64,000 nt of DNA from Chloroflexota bacterium (GCA_005880795.1 VBGP01000008.1:92681-156680), one strand, 5' to 3'. Shown: positions 56,006 to 64,000, counted from the stretch's first letter. The notes: generated by a model from the sequence alone, not told the origin. Made by a program: numbers and translations.

Positions 56006-56968
56006 ATGGAATTGTCTGGGGCGGACCCCTTCGACGGCGTCATCGGGCACACGCAGGCGCTGGACCAGCTGCGCTCGCAGCTCAGGAAAGACCGCCTGGC
56101 GCATGCCTACCTGTTCGTCGGTGAGGCGGGCCTCGGCAAGTCGACCGCCGCACGCGCCCTCGCATCGGCGCTGCTGCCGGAGGCGTCGCTAACCAGGCAC
56201 CCCGATTACTGGGAGGACGATCGGATCAAACCGCTGTCGATCAACGAGATCCGCCTGCTGCCGGACAAGCCGCCTGAGTTTCACGAGCTTTCGCTGCAGG
56301 CATTCCTCAACCTGAAGCCCGCAGTCGGAATGCGCAGGGTCGCGCTCGTCGTCAATGTCGGCCGCCTGCGGGACCAGGACCAGGGCGTCCTGCTGAAGAC
56401 GCTCGAGGAGCCCCACCCGCACCGCGTCATCGTCCTCACCACACCGAGCCTCAACCCCTTCGTCGTGCTGCCGACCGTGGTCTCGCGCTGCCAGCGCGTG
56501 TTCTTCCACCCGGTGCCAGCGCCGGAGATCGAAAGGCTGCTCATCGGGCATGGTCTGGAGGCGCCGCGGGCGAGGTTGCTGGCCGAGCTGTCGAGTGGGA
56601 GGCCGGGCTGGGCCCTGCGGAGAGCCCGCGACGAGAGCGTGATCGAGATGCACCACGCATGGACGCGACGGCTGGAAGAGATCTTTGGCGCGCCGGCGGA
56701 TGTGCCGCTCCATGTCGCGGCTCAGCTGGATTCTGAGCAGATGGGCTGGCGTCGGAGCGAAGGCGCCGAGGAAGACCCCGCCCTTTTCGCGATCGCGAGC
56801 TGGCAGATCGAGCTCCGGCGCCGCATGCTCGCCGCGCATGGCCGCGAGCAAGGGCGGTGGGCGCGGCTGCTCGAGCTGTCGTACGACACCCTCGGTTATC
56901 TCGAGCAGAATGTCAGCCCACGTCTGGCTCTGGAGACTTTTCTTCTCGAATGCCGAAAAGCGTCGTAA
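56006..56968 (+). CDS. holB: DNA polymerase III delta' subunit-like clamp-loader ATPase
   Basis: A 320-residue clamp-loader protein: IGHTQALDQLRSQLRKDRLAHAYLFVGEAGLGKST (quoted parts: HAYLFVGEAGLGKST), LKTLEEPHPHRVIVLTT, and VVSRCQRVFF sensor region. The zinc-binding Cys cluster of many HolB/DnaX proteins is absent. ATG 56006 (MELSGADPFDGVIG) fits the family better than the upstream ORF start. It overlaps hisC by 19 bp. Confidence 0.88.
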   Translation: MELSGADPFDGVIGHTQALDQLRSQLRKDRLAHAYLFVGEAGLGKSTAARALASALLPEASLTRHPDYWEDDRIKPLSINEIRLLPDKPPEFHELSLQAFLNLKPAVGMRRVALVVNVGRLRDQDQGVLLKTLEEPHPHRVIVLTTPSLNPFVVLPTVVSRCQRVFFHPVPAPEIERLLIGHGLEAPRARLLAELSSGRPGWALRRARDESVIEMHHAWTRRLEEIFGAPADVPLHVAAQLDSEQMGWRRSEGAEEDPALFAIASWQIELRRRMLAAHGREQGRWARLLELSYDTLGYLEQNVSPRLALETFLLECRKAS

Positions 56969-57996
56969 GGAAGTCCCTCGAGGGCTTCCAGCCATACACG
57001 CCGGGTGAACAGCCGGCGGACGGCGAAGGCTGGGTCAAGCTCAACACCAACGAGTCGCCGCTGCCTCCGTCGCCCCGAGTGATCGAAGCGATCAAGGAGG
57101 CGGCCAACGACTCGCTGCGGCTGTATCCCAGCCCAACCGCGGCGCCGGCCCGCAAGGCAATCGCCCGCCGGTTTGGGCTCGATCCGGCGCAGGTCACCAT
57201 CGGCAACGGCGGTGACGAGCTCATCGACCTGTGCTTCCGCGCCTTCGTGGATGCAGGCGACCGCGTCGCTTTTCCGACGCCGACCTATCCCCTGTTCGAG
57301 CCCTTGTGTCGCATCCACGAGGCGACCCCATCACTGCATCCGACCGAACTTCCGTGGGAGCTGCCGCCAAGCCTCGCGCCCGACCCAGCCCCGCTGAAGC
57401 TCATCGCGAACCCCAACTCTCCGACCGGGGCGCTCTTCGCCACTCAAGAGGTCGAGGCGGTGGTCGGCGCCTCGCCGGGCATCGTCGCGATAGACGAGGC
57501 CTATGTGGACTTTGCGCCGCATTCATGCCTGCCGCTTCTCGAGCATCACGAAAACGTTCTGCTGCTCAGGACCTTCTCCAAGTCATACGGGCTCGCCGGT
57601 CTGCGCATCGGTTTCGCGCTCGGCCCGCGCGACTTGATCGAGGCCATCGATTCGGTCAAGGACTCGTACAACGTCGACCGGCTCGCCATAGCCGCCGCGG
57701 TCGCCGCGATCGAGGATCAAGAGCACCACAGCAAGCTCGTCTCCGAGGTCGTCATGAATCGAGGCAACCTCGCGGGCGCTCTCGGCGACCTGGGTTTCGA
57801 CCTCGTCCCGTCTTCGGCCAATTTCGTTTTTGCAAAACCGCCGAAGCCGGCCGCTGACGTTGTCGCGGCGTTGCGCGAGCGCCGAATCCTGGTCCGCCAT
57901 TACGATCGTGAGCCGATCGCGGGTTGGATCCGCATCACGGTCGGCACTCGAGACCAGCACGAGAGGTTGTTGGCGGCGCTCAAGGAGATCCTGTGA
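56950..57996 (+). CDS. hisC: Histidinol-phosphate aminotransferase
   Basis: A 348-residue fold-I PLP enzyme: VKLNTNESPLPPSP, NGGDELIDLCFRAF, NPNSPTG, IDEAYVDF and the lysine in RTFSKSYGLAGLRIG. Makes histidinol phosphate; some relatives also act on aromatic amino acids. ATG 56950 lies inside holB; the stop overlaps the HD gene at GTGA. Confidence 0.93.
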   Translation: MPKSVVRKSLEGFQPYTPGEQPADGEGWVKLNTNESPLPPSPRVIEAIKEAANDSLRLYPSPTAAPARKAIARRFGLDPAQVTIGNGGDELIDLCFRAFVDAGDRVAFPTPTYPLFEPLCRIHEATPSLHPTELPWELPPSLAPDPAPLKLIANPNSPTGALFATQEVEAVVGASPGIVAIDEAYVDFAPHSCLPLLEHHENVLLLRTFSKSYGLAGLRIGFALGPRDLIEAIDSVKDSYNVDRLAIAAAVAAIEDQEHHSKLVSEVVMNRGNLAGALGDLGFDLVPSSANFVFAKPPKPAADVVAALRERRILVRHYDREPIAGWIRITVGTRDQHERLLAALKEIL

Positions 57997-58559
57997 CGAC
58001 ACCGTCGCGCGAGGAGACATGGGAGCTCGTCACCTCGATGACGAAATCGGACCAGCTGCGCCGTCACATGCGCAGCGTCGAGGCGGCGATGCGCGCTTAC
58101 GCCCGACGTTTCGGCGAAGACGAAGATCGCTGGGCCGTCCTCGGGCTCATCCATGACTGGGATTACGAGTCAGGACCGACCGCCGAGCTTCACCCGATGC
58201 GCGGCATCGAGATGCTGCGCGAGAAGGGCTGGCCGGAAGACATCCTCGGCGACATCGCCTCGCACGCCGACTACCTGAACGTGCCGCGTGACACCAACGC
58301 GCGCAAGGCGCTCTATGCGGTTGACGAGATGTGCGGGTTCATCATCGCCTGCGCGCTTGTAAAGCCGGACAAGTCACTGAGCGCGGTCGAGCCCAGCAGC
58401 GTGCGCAAGAAGATGAAGGACAAGGCTTTCGCCAGAGGAGTGCATCGCGAGGAGCTGGCCGCCGGGGCGGAGCAGCTGGGTATACCCTTCGACGAGCACG
58501 TGGAGATCGTCCGCGATGCCCTGAAGCCGATCGCGCAGGAGCTGGGACTGAATCCATGA
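57993..58559 (+). CDS. HD-domain phosphohydrolase-like protein
   Basis: A 188-residue HD-superfamily protein: RRHMRSVEAAMRAYA supplies the first His, LGLIHDWDYE the HD pair, and HADYL a later ligand. Such proteins hydrolyse nucleotides or phosphate esters with metal. Substrate unknown. GTG start coupled to hisC. Confidence 0.85.
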   Translation: MTTPSREETWELVTSMTKSDQLRRHMRSVEAAMRAYARRFGEDEDRWAVLGLIHDWDYESGPTAELHPMRGIEMLREKGWPEDILGDIASHADYLNVPRDTNARKALYAVDEMCGFIIACALVKPDKSLSAVEPSSVRKKMKDKAFARGVHREELAAGAEQLGIPFDEHVEIVRDALKPIAQELGLNP

Positions 58560-58629
58560 GCACGCGATCCCGGCCGGAGCCCCTCGCCGGATCTTCGGCG
58601 CCCATGCGGCCCATCTGCGTCGTTGCGGA

Positions 58630-58677
58630 CTGCGCTCCTCGCTCACGCATCGACGGATGCGCTCGCTCCGGTGCTCG
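58630..58677 (-). repeat. Dispersed palindromic repeat, copy B
   Basis: On the minus strand this matches copy A at 51332-51378 (about 44 of 48), including AGCGAGCGCATC and GATGCGTGAGCGAG. It fills most of the 175-bp gap between the HD and dehydrogenase genes, in which I see no gene. Confidence 0.65.
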
Positions 58678-58734
58678 CCCGCGCCTAGCATCTGGGCCAC
58701 CTGTGCACCGAATCTCTCGACGAGGTCTCCGGCC

Positions 58735-59718
58735 GTGATCGCGGGGGGGCGATCTCGAGTCCTGCTGATGCATCCGATCCTGGACCCGGGCCCCGCAATA
58801 CTCGCCGAGGCGGCGGAAGTCATCTCCTATCCGCCCGACCGCCCGCTCGACGAGGCGAACATAAGACAGGCCGCGGAGGGCTGCATCGGGATCGTGAGCC
58901 AGCTGATGGACCCGATCCGCGAAACGGTGCTCTCGAGCCCGGGCCTCAGGTGCGTGAGCAACGTCGCGGTCGGCTTCGACAACATCGACCTGGCGGCCGC
59001 CACCGCACACAAGGTGATGGTGACCAACACGCCAGGAGTTCTCGATGATGCGACCGCCGACTTCGCCTTCACCCTCCTGATGGCGACGGCACGCCGGGTC
59101 GTCGAAGCGGACAACTTCACGCGCAGCGCGGGCTTTCACGGCTGGGCGATCGACATGATGCTGGGCCAGGACGTGTACGGTGCGACGCTTGGCATCATCG
59201 GCATCGGGCGAATCGGACGGGGCGTGGCTCACCGCGCGAAGGGCTTCAACATGCGGGTCCTCTATTACGATCCACAGCCGCTCCCGCAGGAGGCCGAGCA
59301 GCAGCTGAACGCCACGCGCTCGAGCCTGGATCGGCTGATCGCCGAGTCTGACTTCATCTCGGTCCATGTGCCTCTGACCAAGGAGACGCTGCATCTCCTC
59401 AGCACCGCGCAGTTCAACGCGATGAAGAGGAACGCGATCCTGATCAACACATCGCGCGGGCCGGTCGTGGACGAGGCGGCCCTGGTCGAAGCGCTGAAGG
59501 CACGCAAGCTGGCCGGTGCGGGCCTTGATGTCTACGAGCGCGAGCCCGCGGTGCATCCGCAGCTGATTCCGATGCCCAATGTGGTGCTTGCCCCGCACAT
59601 CGCCAGCGCCACCGTACGAACCCGCTCCGAGATGTCCGCCATGGCCGCGCGCAACATGGCGACGGCCGTGCGCGGCGGCCGCCCGCCGAACCTGGTCAAC
59701 CCCGAGGCCAAGCGATAG
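58735..59718 (+). CDS. D-isomer 2-hydroxyacid dehydrogenase (glyoxylate/hydroxypyruvate reductase-like)
   Basis: A 327-residue NAD(P)-dependent enzyme: GIIGIGRIGRGVAHRAKGF (cofactor loop), Arg in INTSRGPVVDE, Glu in LDVYEREP and His in LAPHIASAT. Closest by eye to GyaR/GhrB glyoxylate reductases; SerA-type is the alternative, but no ACT domain is present. GTG 58735; upstream codons lie in the repeat. Could work with the glycerate kinase at 30 kb. Confidence 0.92.
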   Translation: MIAGGRSRVLLMHPILDPGPAILAEAAEVISYPPDRPLDEANIRQAAEGCIGIVSQLMDPIRETVLSSPGLRCVSNVAVGFDNIDLAAATAHKVMVTNTPGVLDDATADFAFTLLMATARRVVEADNFTRSAGFHGWAIDMMLGQDVYGATLGIIGIGRIGRGVAHRAKGFNMRVLYYDPQPLPQEAEQQLNATRSSLDRLIAESDFISVHVPLTKETLHLLSTAQFNAMKRNAILINTSRGPVVDEAALVEALKARKLAGAGLDVYEREPAVHPQLIPMPNVVLAPHIASATVRTRSEMSAMAARNMATAVRGGRPPNLVNPEAKR

Positions 59719-59741
59719 CTCTCGCAACGCGATACAAGCTG

Positions 59742-60518
59742 TTGGCGCTGGACCTGGACGGCACGATCCTGGACATGAAGCTGAACCTCGACCCGCGAGA
59801 CGTGGAAGCCCTCAGCCACATAGTTTCAGCCGGGGTGACAGTGATCGCGTGCACGGGCCGTCCCTTTCCGGGCGCGGTTCCATGGGTGAAACAGCTCGGC
59901 CTCGAGGGTCCGATCATCTGCTACCAGGGCGCCGAGGTCCGGACGCTCGACGGCGGCGTCCTGCTCGATCACGGTGTCGAGCACGAGTTGGCAATGGAAG
60001 TGGTCCGCTACGCGCGTGAGCGAGACCTGCACGTGCAGGCGTACCGAGACGACCAGCTGATTGTTGAGCGTGACCGGCCCGAGGCGCATCAGTACGCGAA
60101 CCACGCCGGCATGAAAATCAACGTCGTCGGCGACCTGGATGGGGCGATGGGCCGGACCACGCCCAAGCTGGTCATCGTGACCGCGGCTGAAAAGGCAGAG
60201 GCGCTGCTGCCCGATGTTCGACGCCGCTGGGCGGGCAGGCTCAACGCCGCGACATCTGTGCCGGAGTACATCGAGTTCACGAGCGTGGAGAGCGACAAGG
60301 CTTCCGCGCTGCGCTTTCTATCGGAGCGCATGGGCGTTGCGCAGGGCGAGGTGGCCGCCGTCGGCGACGGTCGCAACGACGCGTCGATGATCGCCTGGGC
60401 CGGGCTCGGCATTGCGGTCGAAGGATCGCCGCCGGAAGTTGTCGCGGCCGCGGACCGCATCATCCCCGGGCCGGGCCACGGCGGAATTCAGCAGCTGGCT
60501 GAAGCGTTGCTCCACTAG
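59742..60518 (+). CDS. HAD-superfamily (Cof-type) phosphatase
   Basis: About 258 residues. Nucleophile motif ALDLDGTILD, second motif ACTGRPF, Lys in ESDKASALRFL and VGDGRNDASMI. A type IIB cap lies between. The usual start would be a few residues earlier (YKLLALDLDG); upstream of TTG 59742 the frame has only CTG, ACG and ATA, so the start is uncertain. Substrate is probably a sugar phosphate or similar. Confidence 0.9.
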   Translation: MALDLDGTILDMKLNLDPRDVEALSHIVSAGVTVIACTGRPFPGAVPWVKQLGLEGPIICYQGAEVRTLDGGVLLDHGVEHELAMEVVRYARERDLHVQAYRDDQLIVERDRPEAHQYANHAGMKINVVGDLDGAMGRTTPKLVIVTAAEKAEALLPDVRRRWAGRLNAATSVPEYIEFTSVESDKASALRFLSERMGVAQGEVAAVGDGRNDASMIAWAGLGIAVEGSPPEVVAAADRIIPGPGHGGIQQLAEALLH

Positions 60519-61325
60519 ATGGGCACACTTCTGCTGGTTCACGCACACCCGGACGACGAGGCGATCTCGACCGGTGGCGTGATGATGAAGGCGAAGGCGC
60601 ACGGTCATCGCGTCGTGAACATCACCGCAACCCGCGGCGAGGCCGGGGAGATCTACAACATGGACGAGGCGGCGTCGCGGCCTCGCCTGGGCGAGATCCG
60701 GACGGATGAGCTTAAGACAGCCGGCGAGATCCTCGGGGTCGACCGGCAGGAGTTCCTGGGCTATCGCGACTCCGGCATGGTGGACACCCCTGACAACAAG
60801 GACCCGCGCTCTTTTCACCAGGCGGACCTGGGCGAGGCCGCGGGCAGGCTGGCCGTGTTCATGCGCGAGGAGCGCCCGGATATCGTCGTGACCTATGCCG
60901 AAGACGGGGTGTACGGCCATCCCGACCACATCAAGGCGCATTACGTCACGAACGCAGCGCTCGACATGCTCGAGCGCGAAGGACTGCCGGCCAAAAAGCT
61001 GTACTACACCGCGATCCCGCGCTCCGGGATGGAGGAGTTCATGAAGCAGATGCCCGAGGAGGCGCGTCGGATGCAAAACCCGAACATGCGCTTCGCCGGC
61101 ACGCCGGACGAGCTTGTGACAACCCGGGTCGACGTGCATGACTACGTCGAGCGCAAACGCCAGGCGTTCGCGGCGCACGTCAGCCAAAACGATCCGAACT
61201 CTTGGTTTGCGACGATGGCAAGCCAGCTCTACGAGCTGGCATTCGGTACCGAGTATTTCCAGCTCGTTCGAGGCAAAGCGGGCCCAGAGCTGCCCGAACC
61301 TGACCTCTTCGCGGGGATCCGCTGA
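60519..61325 (+). CDS. PIG-L deacetylase, Mca/LmbE-like
   Basis: A 268-residue zinc-dependent amidase/deacetylase: zinc site HAHPDDEAIS and HPDHIKAH. The late segment HVSQNDPNSWF resembles mycothiol S-conjugate amidase (Mca) rather than plain sugar deacetylases. That hints at a mycothiol-like thiol in this organism, though no other mycothiol gene is here except ino1, whose product is also a mycothiol precursor. ATG follows the HAD stop directly. Confidence 0.88.
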   Translation: MGTLLLVHAHPDDEAISTGGVMMKAKAHGHRVVNITATRGEAGEIYNMDEAASRPRLGEIRTDELKTAGEILGVDRQEFLGYRDSGMVDTPDNKDPRSFHQADLGEAAGRLAVFMREERPDIVVTYAEDGVYGHPDHIKAHYVTNAALDMLEREGLPAKKLYYTAIPRSGMEEFMKQMPEEARRMQNPNMRFAGTPDELVTTRVDVHDYVERKRQAFAAHVSQNDPNSWFATMASQLYELAFGTEYFQLVRGKAGPELPEPDLFAGIR

Positions 61326-61336
61326 GTTCGCTCTCG

Positions 61337-61342
61337 TAGACT
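61337..61342 (+). promoter_or_regulatory. -10 element of ispH
   Basis: TAGACT ten bases before the ATG at 61353; short or absent leader. Confidence 0.45.
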
Positions 61343-61352
61343 CGGAACCGCG

Positions 61353-62222
61353 ATGCAGGTCCTGAAGATCACGCCGCGGGGTTACTGCCACGGGGTGGTG
61401 GACGCGTTCCGCATCGCCAAGCGTGTGCGCGAGGAGACGCAAGGTCCGGTGCACATGCTGGGCATGCTGGTCCACAACACTCATGCGACCGACGACCTTC
61501 AGCGCCAGGGCATCGAGCTGGTCGATCAGCCGAACCGGCTGGCCGGTCTGGAGCACATCAAAGAAGGCACCGTCATCTTCACGGCCCACGGCGTGTCGCC
61601 GCAGGTCAAGCAGCGCGCGGTGGAGCTCGGCCTGACCCCCGTCGACGCCACATGCTCGGACGTTGTGCGGACGCATGAGCTGGTGGCCGACCTCGCCCGT
61701 AAGGGTTACGAGGTGGTTTACATCGGCCGCAAGGGACATCCCGAGCCCGAAGGGGTGGTGGGGGAGGCGCCGGGCAAGGTCTACCTCGTCCAGGACCCCG
61801 AAGACATCGACGCTCTCGACCTCGAGGGCGACCGTGTCGCCGTGACATGCCAGACCACGCTTTCCGTGTGGGACACGGACGACCTGATCGCCCGGGTTCT
61901 GGCGCGTTACCCGCAGGCCGAGGTCCACAACGAGATCTGCCGCGCCACGCAGGAGCGCCAGGAGGCGGCGGTCGAGGCCGCAAGAGAGGTCGACCTGGTG
62001 ATCGTGGTGGGCAGCACCCGGTCTTCAAACTCGCTGCGCCTGGTCGAGGTGGTCAAGAAGCTAGGTCACAAGCCGGCCTACCTCGTCGACCGGATGGAGG
62101 ACCTGGACCTGGCCTGGTTCAAGGGGGCAACCAGGGTCGGTGTGACCAGCGGCGCATCCACGCCGACCCAGCTGACCCGCCGGGTCATCGAGTACCTGGA
62201 GGCCCTGGAGGTTCCGGCCTAG
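61353..62222 (+). CDS. ispH: 4-hydroxy-3-methylbut-2-enyl diphosphate reductase
   Basis: Last step of the MEP isoprenoid pathway. The 289-residue protein has the three iron-sulfur cysteines in RGYCHGVVDA, DATCSDV and NEICRATQERQ, plus HNTHATDDLQ, FTAHGVSP and GVTSGASTP. The stop shares CTAG with the convergent MaoC-like gene. Confidence 0.96.
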   Translation: MQVLKITPRGYCHGVVDAFRIAKRVREETQGPVHMLGMLVHNTHATDDLQRQGIELVDQPNRLAGLEHIKEGTVIFTAHGVSPQVKQRAVELGLTPVDATCSDVVRTHELVADLARKGYEVVYIGRKGHPEPEGVVGEAPGKVYLVQDPEDIDALDLEGDRVAVTCQTTLSVWDTDDLIARVLARYPQAEVHNEICRATQERQEAAVEAAREVDLVIVVGSTRSSNSLRLVEVVKKLGHKPAYLVDRMEDLDLAWFKGATRVGVTSGASTPTQLTRRVIEYLEALEVPA

Positions 62223-62241
62223 GCCTGCGTAGGCCTGCGTA
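62219..62241. repeat. Short tandem repeat at convergent stops
   Basis: AGGCCTGCGT occurs twice in tandem (62221-62240), preceded by the shared CTAG. It encodes the RRLRRPTQA end of the minus-strand protein. Confidence 0.6.
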
Positions 62242-63139
62242 GGCGCCGCAGCACCCCGCCCAGCCCACTCCGGCCCGCGGGCCGCGCCGGGGTGGCGGGA
62301 GCGGACTCCGCCGACGGCGCCGGGGCTGTCTCGGGCACGTGCGCCGCGCGCGGCTCGTGCTCGTCCGGGTTCTCGCGCTCGCGGGCACCGGAGCCTGAGG
62401 GGCGCCGCCTGCGGCGTCTCCGCGAGGGTCCCGCCGCTCGCTCGGGCTTGGCTGTGGCGGCGGGTGGCGCCGCGACCGGCGGCGGCTCGGGCACAGCGCC
62501 GTTGGCCCGCGGGCGGCGGCGCCGCCGCCGTGGACCGCTGGAGGATGCCGGCTGCTCGGCGGCTGGACGCGGACGCTCGGCGGCCACGCCCCGCTTCACC
62601 TTGGCGCCGATCTCGCCCTCCGCGCAAAGAGCTCCGTCCAGGGTGTGCACGTCAACTCGCCAGACGACGATCGACGACGGCGCGCCGCTGGCGGGCGGGC
62701 GCTTCTGGGTGAGCGTCCACCGGGCATAGATGGTGTCGCCGGCGTGCACCGGACGGGGGAACTTCCAGTTCAGCCACTCCCACTCGGCGATCGACGGTAC
62801 GGGCGTGTCGACGGAGCCCAGGCCGACCGCCATCGCGACCACCAATGCGGGCGGAGCGGGACGGCGCCCATCTCCGGAAGCCTCGATGGTGAGCGGGGAG
62901 AGGTCGCCGGCGACGCCGGCGAACAGGGCTATCTCTGCGTCGGAGACGGTGCGGCGGCGCGTGGTCCACTCGCCACCGAGAGGAAGATCGTCAAAAGAAA
63001 GCGGCTCCAGATCGGGCCGAGTATATCCCGTAGCCGAGGTGCGGCCTGAGGCCGGATTCATTCCGGCCGTCACCCAGCGTCGCTCGCCAAACGCCTCCCA
63101 GTGTGGCGAGGGAGAGGAGGGGGTTTCGCGGGGGAGCAA
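62219..63139 (-). CDS. MaoC/hot-dog dehydratase-like protein with Arg/Pro/Ala-rich tail
   Basis: Residues about 45-185 of the 306 form a hot-dog domain (LPLGGEWTTRRRTVSDAEIALFAGVAGDLSPLTI, VVAMAVGLG, NWKFPRPVHAGDTIYARWTL), like MaoC enoyl-CoA hydratases. The last 120 residues are low complexity with several RRRRRR blocks, likely disordered. The start is uncertain: ATG 63061 sits in the loop of a REP-like hairpin and TATACT lies just downstream, so a later start is possible. Confidence 0.8.
   Translation of the reverse strand: MLPRETPSSPSPHWEAFGERRWVTAGMNPASGRTSATGYTRPDLEPLSFDDLPLGGEWTTRRRTVSDAEIALFAGVAGDLSPLTIEASGDGRRPAPPALVVAMAVGLGSVDTPVPSIAEWEWLNWKFPRPVHAGDTIYARWTLTQKRPPASGAPSSIVVWRVDVHTLDGALCAEGEIGAKVKRGVAAERPRPAAEQPASSSGPRRRRRRPRANGAVPEPPPVAAPPAATAKPERAAGPSRRRRRRRPSGSGARERENPDEHEPRAAHVPETAPAPSAESAPATPARPAGRSGLGGVLRRLRRPTQA
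63050..63068 (-). repeat. REP-like hairpin, copy 3
   Basis: Minus strand GGCCGGAATGAATCCGGCC, 7-bp stem and 5-nt loop, same length and pattern as copies 1 and 2, with GACG before and TCAG after, as in copy 1. It falls at the 5' end of the MaoC-like frame. Confidence 0.6.
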
Positions 63140-63227
63140 TCAGTAAGCCGCTTCCATAACGCGCTTGCGCGCGACAACTGTCCTTCCCCGCGCTCTTATA
63201 GAACCAAGTCGAAGTTTGCCGCGTTAA

Positions 63228-63254
63228 CCTATGGCAACCTCCGGGCCCCATAGG
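63228..63254 (+). promoter_or_regulatory. Hairpin covering the Shine-Dalgarno site of the GGDEF gene
   Basis: CCTATGG (63228-63234) pairs with CCATAGG (63248-63254), the latter overlapping the AGGAG ribosome binding site. The fold could hide the site and regulate translation. It does not match the c-di-GMP riboswitch consensus by eye. Confidence 0.4.
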
Positions 63255-63262
63255 AGTGACTC

Positions 63263-64000
63263 TTGGACCTCGCAGCCGTACTCCTGATCACGTCGGTCTT
63301 TCTGGTCTTGGCCCTCATCCTCCTGACCGTCTCCCTAATGCGGAATCGCGGCACCGCCCGCGAGCTCGAAGCTGCGTTGGCCGACGAGAGCGGCGCCCGC
63401 GATCGGGCCGCCCTTTTGCTGGCGATCGCGTCCGCGGTCAACTCCTCGCTGGCCCTGGAAGAGGTCCTCAACGTCGCCCTCACCCACGCCGGCCGGATCA
63501 TGGGCGCGGTCGCCGGCGCCATGTATCTGGTCCGAACCGGCAAGACCGAGATGTACCGCGAGGCTTCCTACAACCTCAATACACGCGCCCGCGGCGGGAT
63601 GCGCAAGATCAACGAGGAACCTTTGAGCTCGGCGTTGTCCGCGATGCGTCCGCTGGTCGTCAAGCTCGACGAGCAAACCGCCCCAGGCCTGGACACCGGC
63701 GGCCACCCGCAGCACGTGCTGGTCGTTCCCATCCAGCGGTCGGGGCAGCTGATGGGTGCGATGGAGCTCTACCTCAACGCATGGCGAGAGCTGTCCGAAG
63801 ACCAGGCCGGCCTCCTGAACGGGGTCGCCTCCCAGGCGGCGATCGCCATCCGCCACGCCCAGCTCTTCCAGGCCCAGGAGGAGAACGCCCTCACCGACGA
63901 GCTCACCAAGCTGCCCAACCGGCGGCACCTCGCGCAGCGGTTCCTGCAGGAGATGCAGCGAGCCCGCCGCCACCACAATGCGATCGCGTTCTTGATGATC
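63263..64000 (+). CDS. Membrane-anchored GAF-GGDEF diguanylate cyclase, partial
   Basis: Not in the ORF track because it runs off the window. From TTG 63263, seven bases after AGGAG, the frame is open to the end (246 codons). An N-terminal helix (LLITSVFLVLALILLTVSLM) is followed by a GAF domain (about 50-205: LLAIASAVNSSLALEEVLNVAL, VLVVPIQRSGQLMGAMELYL) and the GGDEF entry TDELTKLPNRRHLAQRF. Likely makes c-di-GMP in response to a ligand; the GGDEF site itself is beyond the window. The 123-bp gap upstream holds nothing else I can identify. Confidence 0.88.
   Translation, partial: MDLAAVLLITSVFLVLALILLTVSLMRNRGTARELEAALADESGARDRAALLLAIASAVNSSLALEEVLNVALTHAGRIMGAVAGAMYLVRTGKTEMYREASYNLNTRARGGMRKINEEPLSSALSAMRPLVVKLDEQTAPGLDTGGHPQHVLVVPIQRSGQLMGAMELYLNAWRELSEDQAGLLNGVASQAAIAIRHAQLFQAQEENALTDELTKLPNRRHLAQRFLQEMQRARRHHNAIAFLMI

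Noticed and set aside
58342-59727. 461-residue minus-strand ORF across the HD and dehydrogenase genes
   Set aside because: Overlaps two well-supported plus-strand genes and a repeat; no recognisable domain.
60318-61928. 536-residue minus-strand ORF over HAD, Mca-like and ispH genes
   Set aside because: Covers three recognised genes on the other strand; a GC-driven open frame.
63140-63262. c-di-GMP riboswitch upstream of the GGDEF gene
   Set aside because: The leader lacks the conserved GEMM core sequences; only a simple hairpin over the ribosome binding site is visible.

Overview
The window is a densely packed, high-GC (about two thirds G+C by eye) bacterial chromosome segment, nearly all coding, with no gap above about 215 bp, no rRNA, tRNA, CRISPR array or transposase gene. 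Both ends are cut inside genes (purF on the left, a GAF-GGDEF protein on the right). The gene mix (actinobacterial-type inositol-phosphate synthase, PimA/PatA/PgsA-like lipid genes, a PyrR element over a ribosome binding site, Mca-like deacetylase, F420/flavin luciferase-like oxidoreductase) suggests a Terrabacteria lineage such as Actinomycetota or Chloroflexota/Dormibacterota; I cannot settle which from sequence alone. It could be a metagenome assembly, so lesions are flagged as possibly technical.

Layout. 1-4.7 kb: purF-purM-purN-purH-kynA-small Cys protein, one overlapping operon. 4.9-12.3 kb: MFS pump with divergent MarR, thiolase, APH-like kinase, a NatAB-type ABC exporter led by a zinc-finger/basic-tail protein. 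12.3-20.5 kb: pyrimidine operon pyrB-pyrR-carAB-pyrK-pyrD plus a membrane protein, behind a PyrR-type leader. 20.5-29 kb: ABC ATPase with an ABC-permease/SpoIIM fusion, MFS, SRPBCC, RidA, SDR, quinone reductase, hisA, yajQ. 29-38 kb: ilvE, glycerate kinase, ECF sigma factor, pdxST-GNAT-R3H/AAA ATPase-tmk-PII-like. 37.7-49.7 kb: large ABC fusion, lipoprotein, SMR pump, two acyl-CoA dehydrogenases, DHA2 pump, luciferase-like oxidoreductase, PHP protein, folE, CPBP protease. 49.7-55 kb: arsR-ino1-two acyltransferases-GT4-CDP-alcohol phosphotransferase, which together look like a phosphatidylinositol / PIM-like lipid operon. 55-64 kb: SDR, holB-hisC-HD, 2-hydroxyacid dehydrogenase-HAD-Mca-like, ispH, MaoC-like, GAF-GGDEF.

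How genes are expressed. Two genome-wide habits show in the sequence. First, many first genes lack a Shine-Dalgarno site and have TANNNT 6-8 nt before the start codon, the layout of leaderless transcripts. Second, operon genes are joined by NTGA stop/start overlaps, and the series includes CTGA as well as ATGA, GTGA and TTGA, arguing for real CTG start codons (purN, ridA, probably pdxT).

Most unusual items: hairpin-bearing insertions flanked by copies of a gene's 3' end (purF; the kynA operon end), a three-copy REP-like hairpin family, a two-copy dispersed palindromic repeat, a frame lesion at the end of purM, a carA-carB single-frame fusion, and ABC permease fusions.
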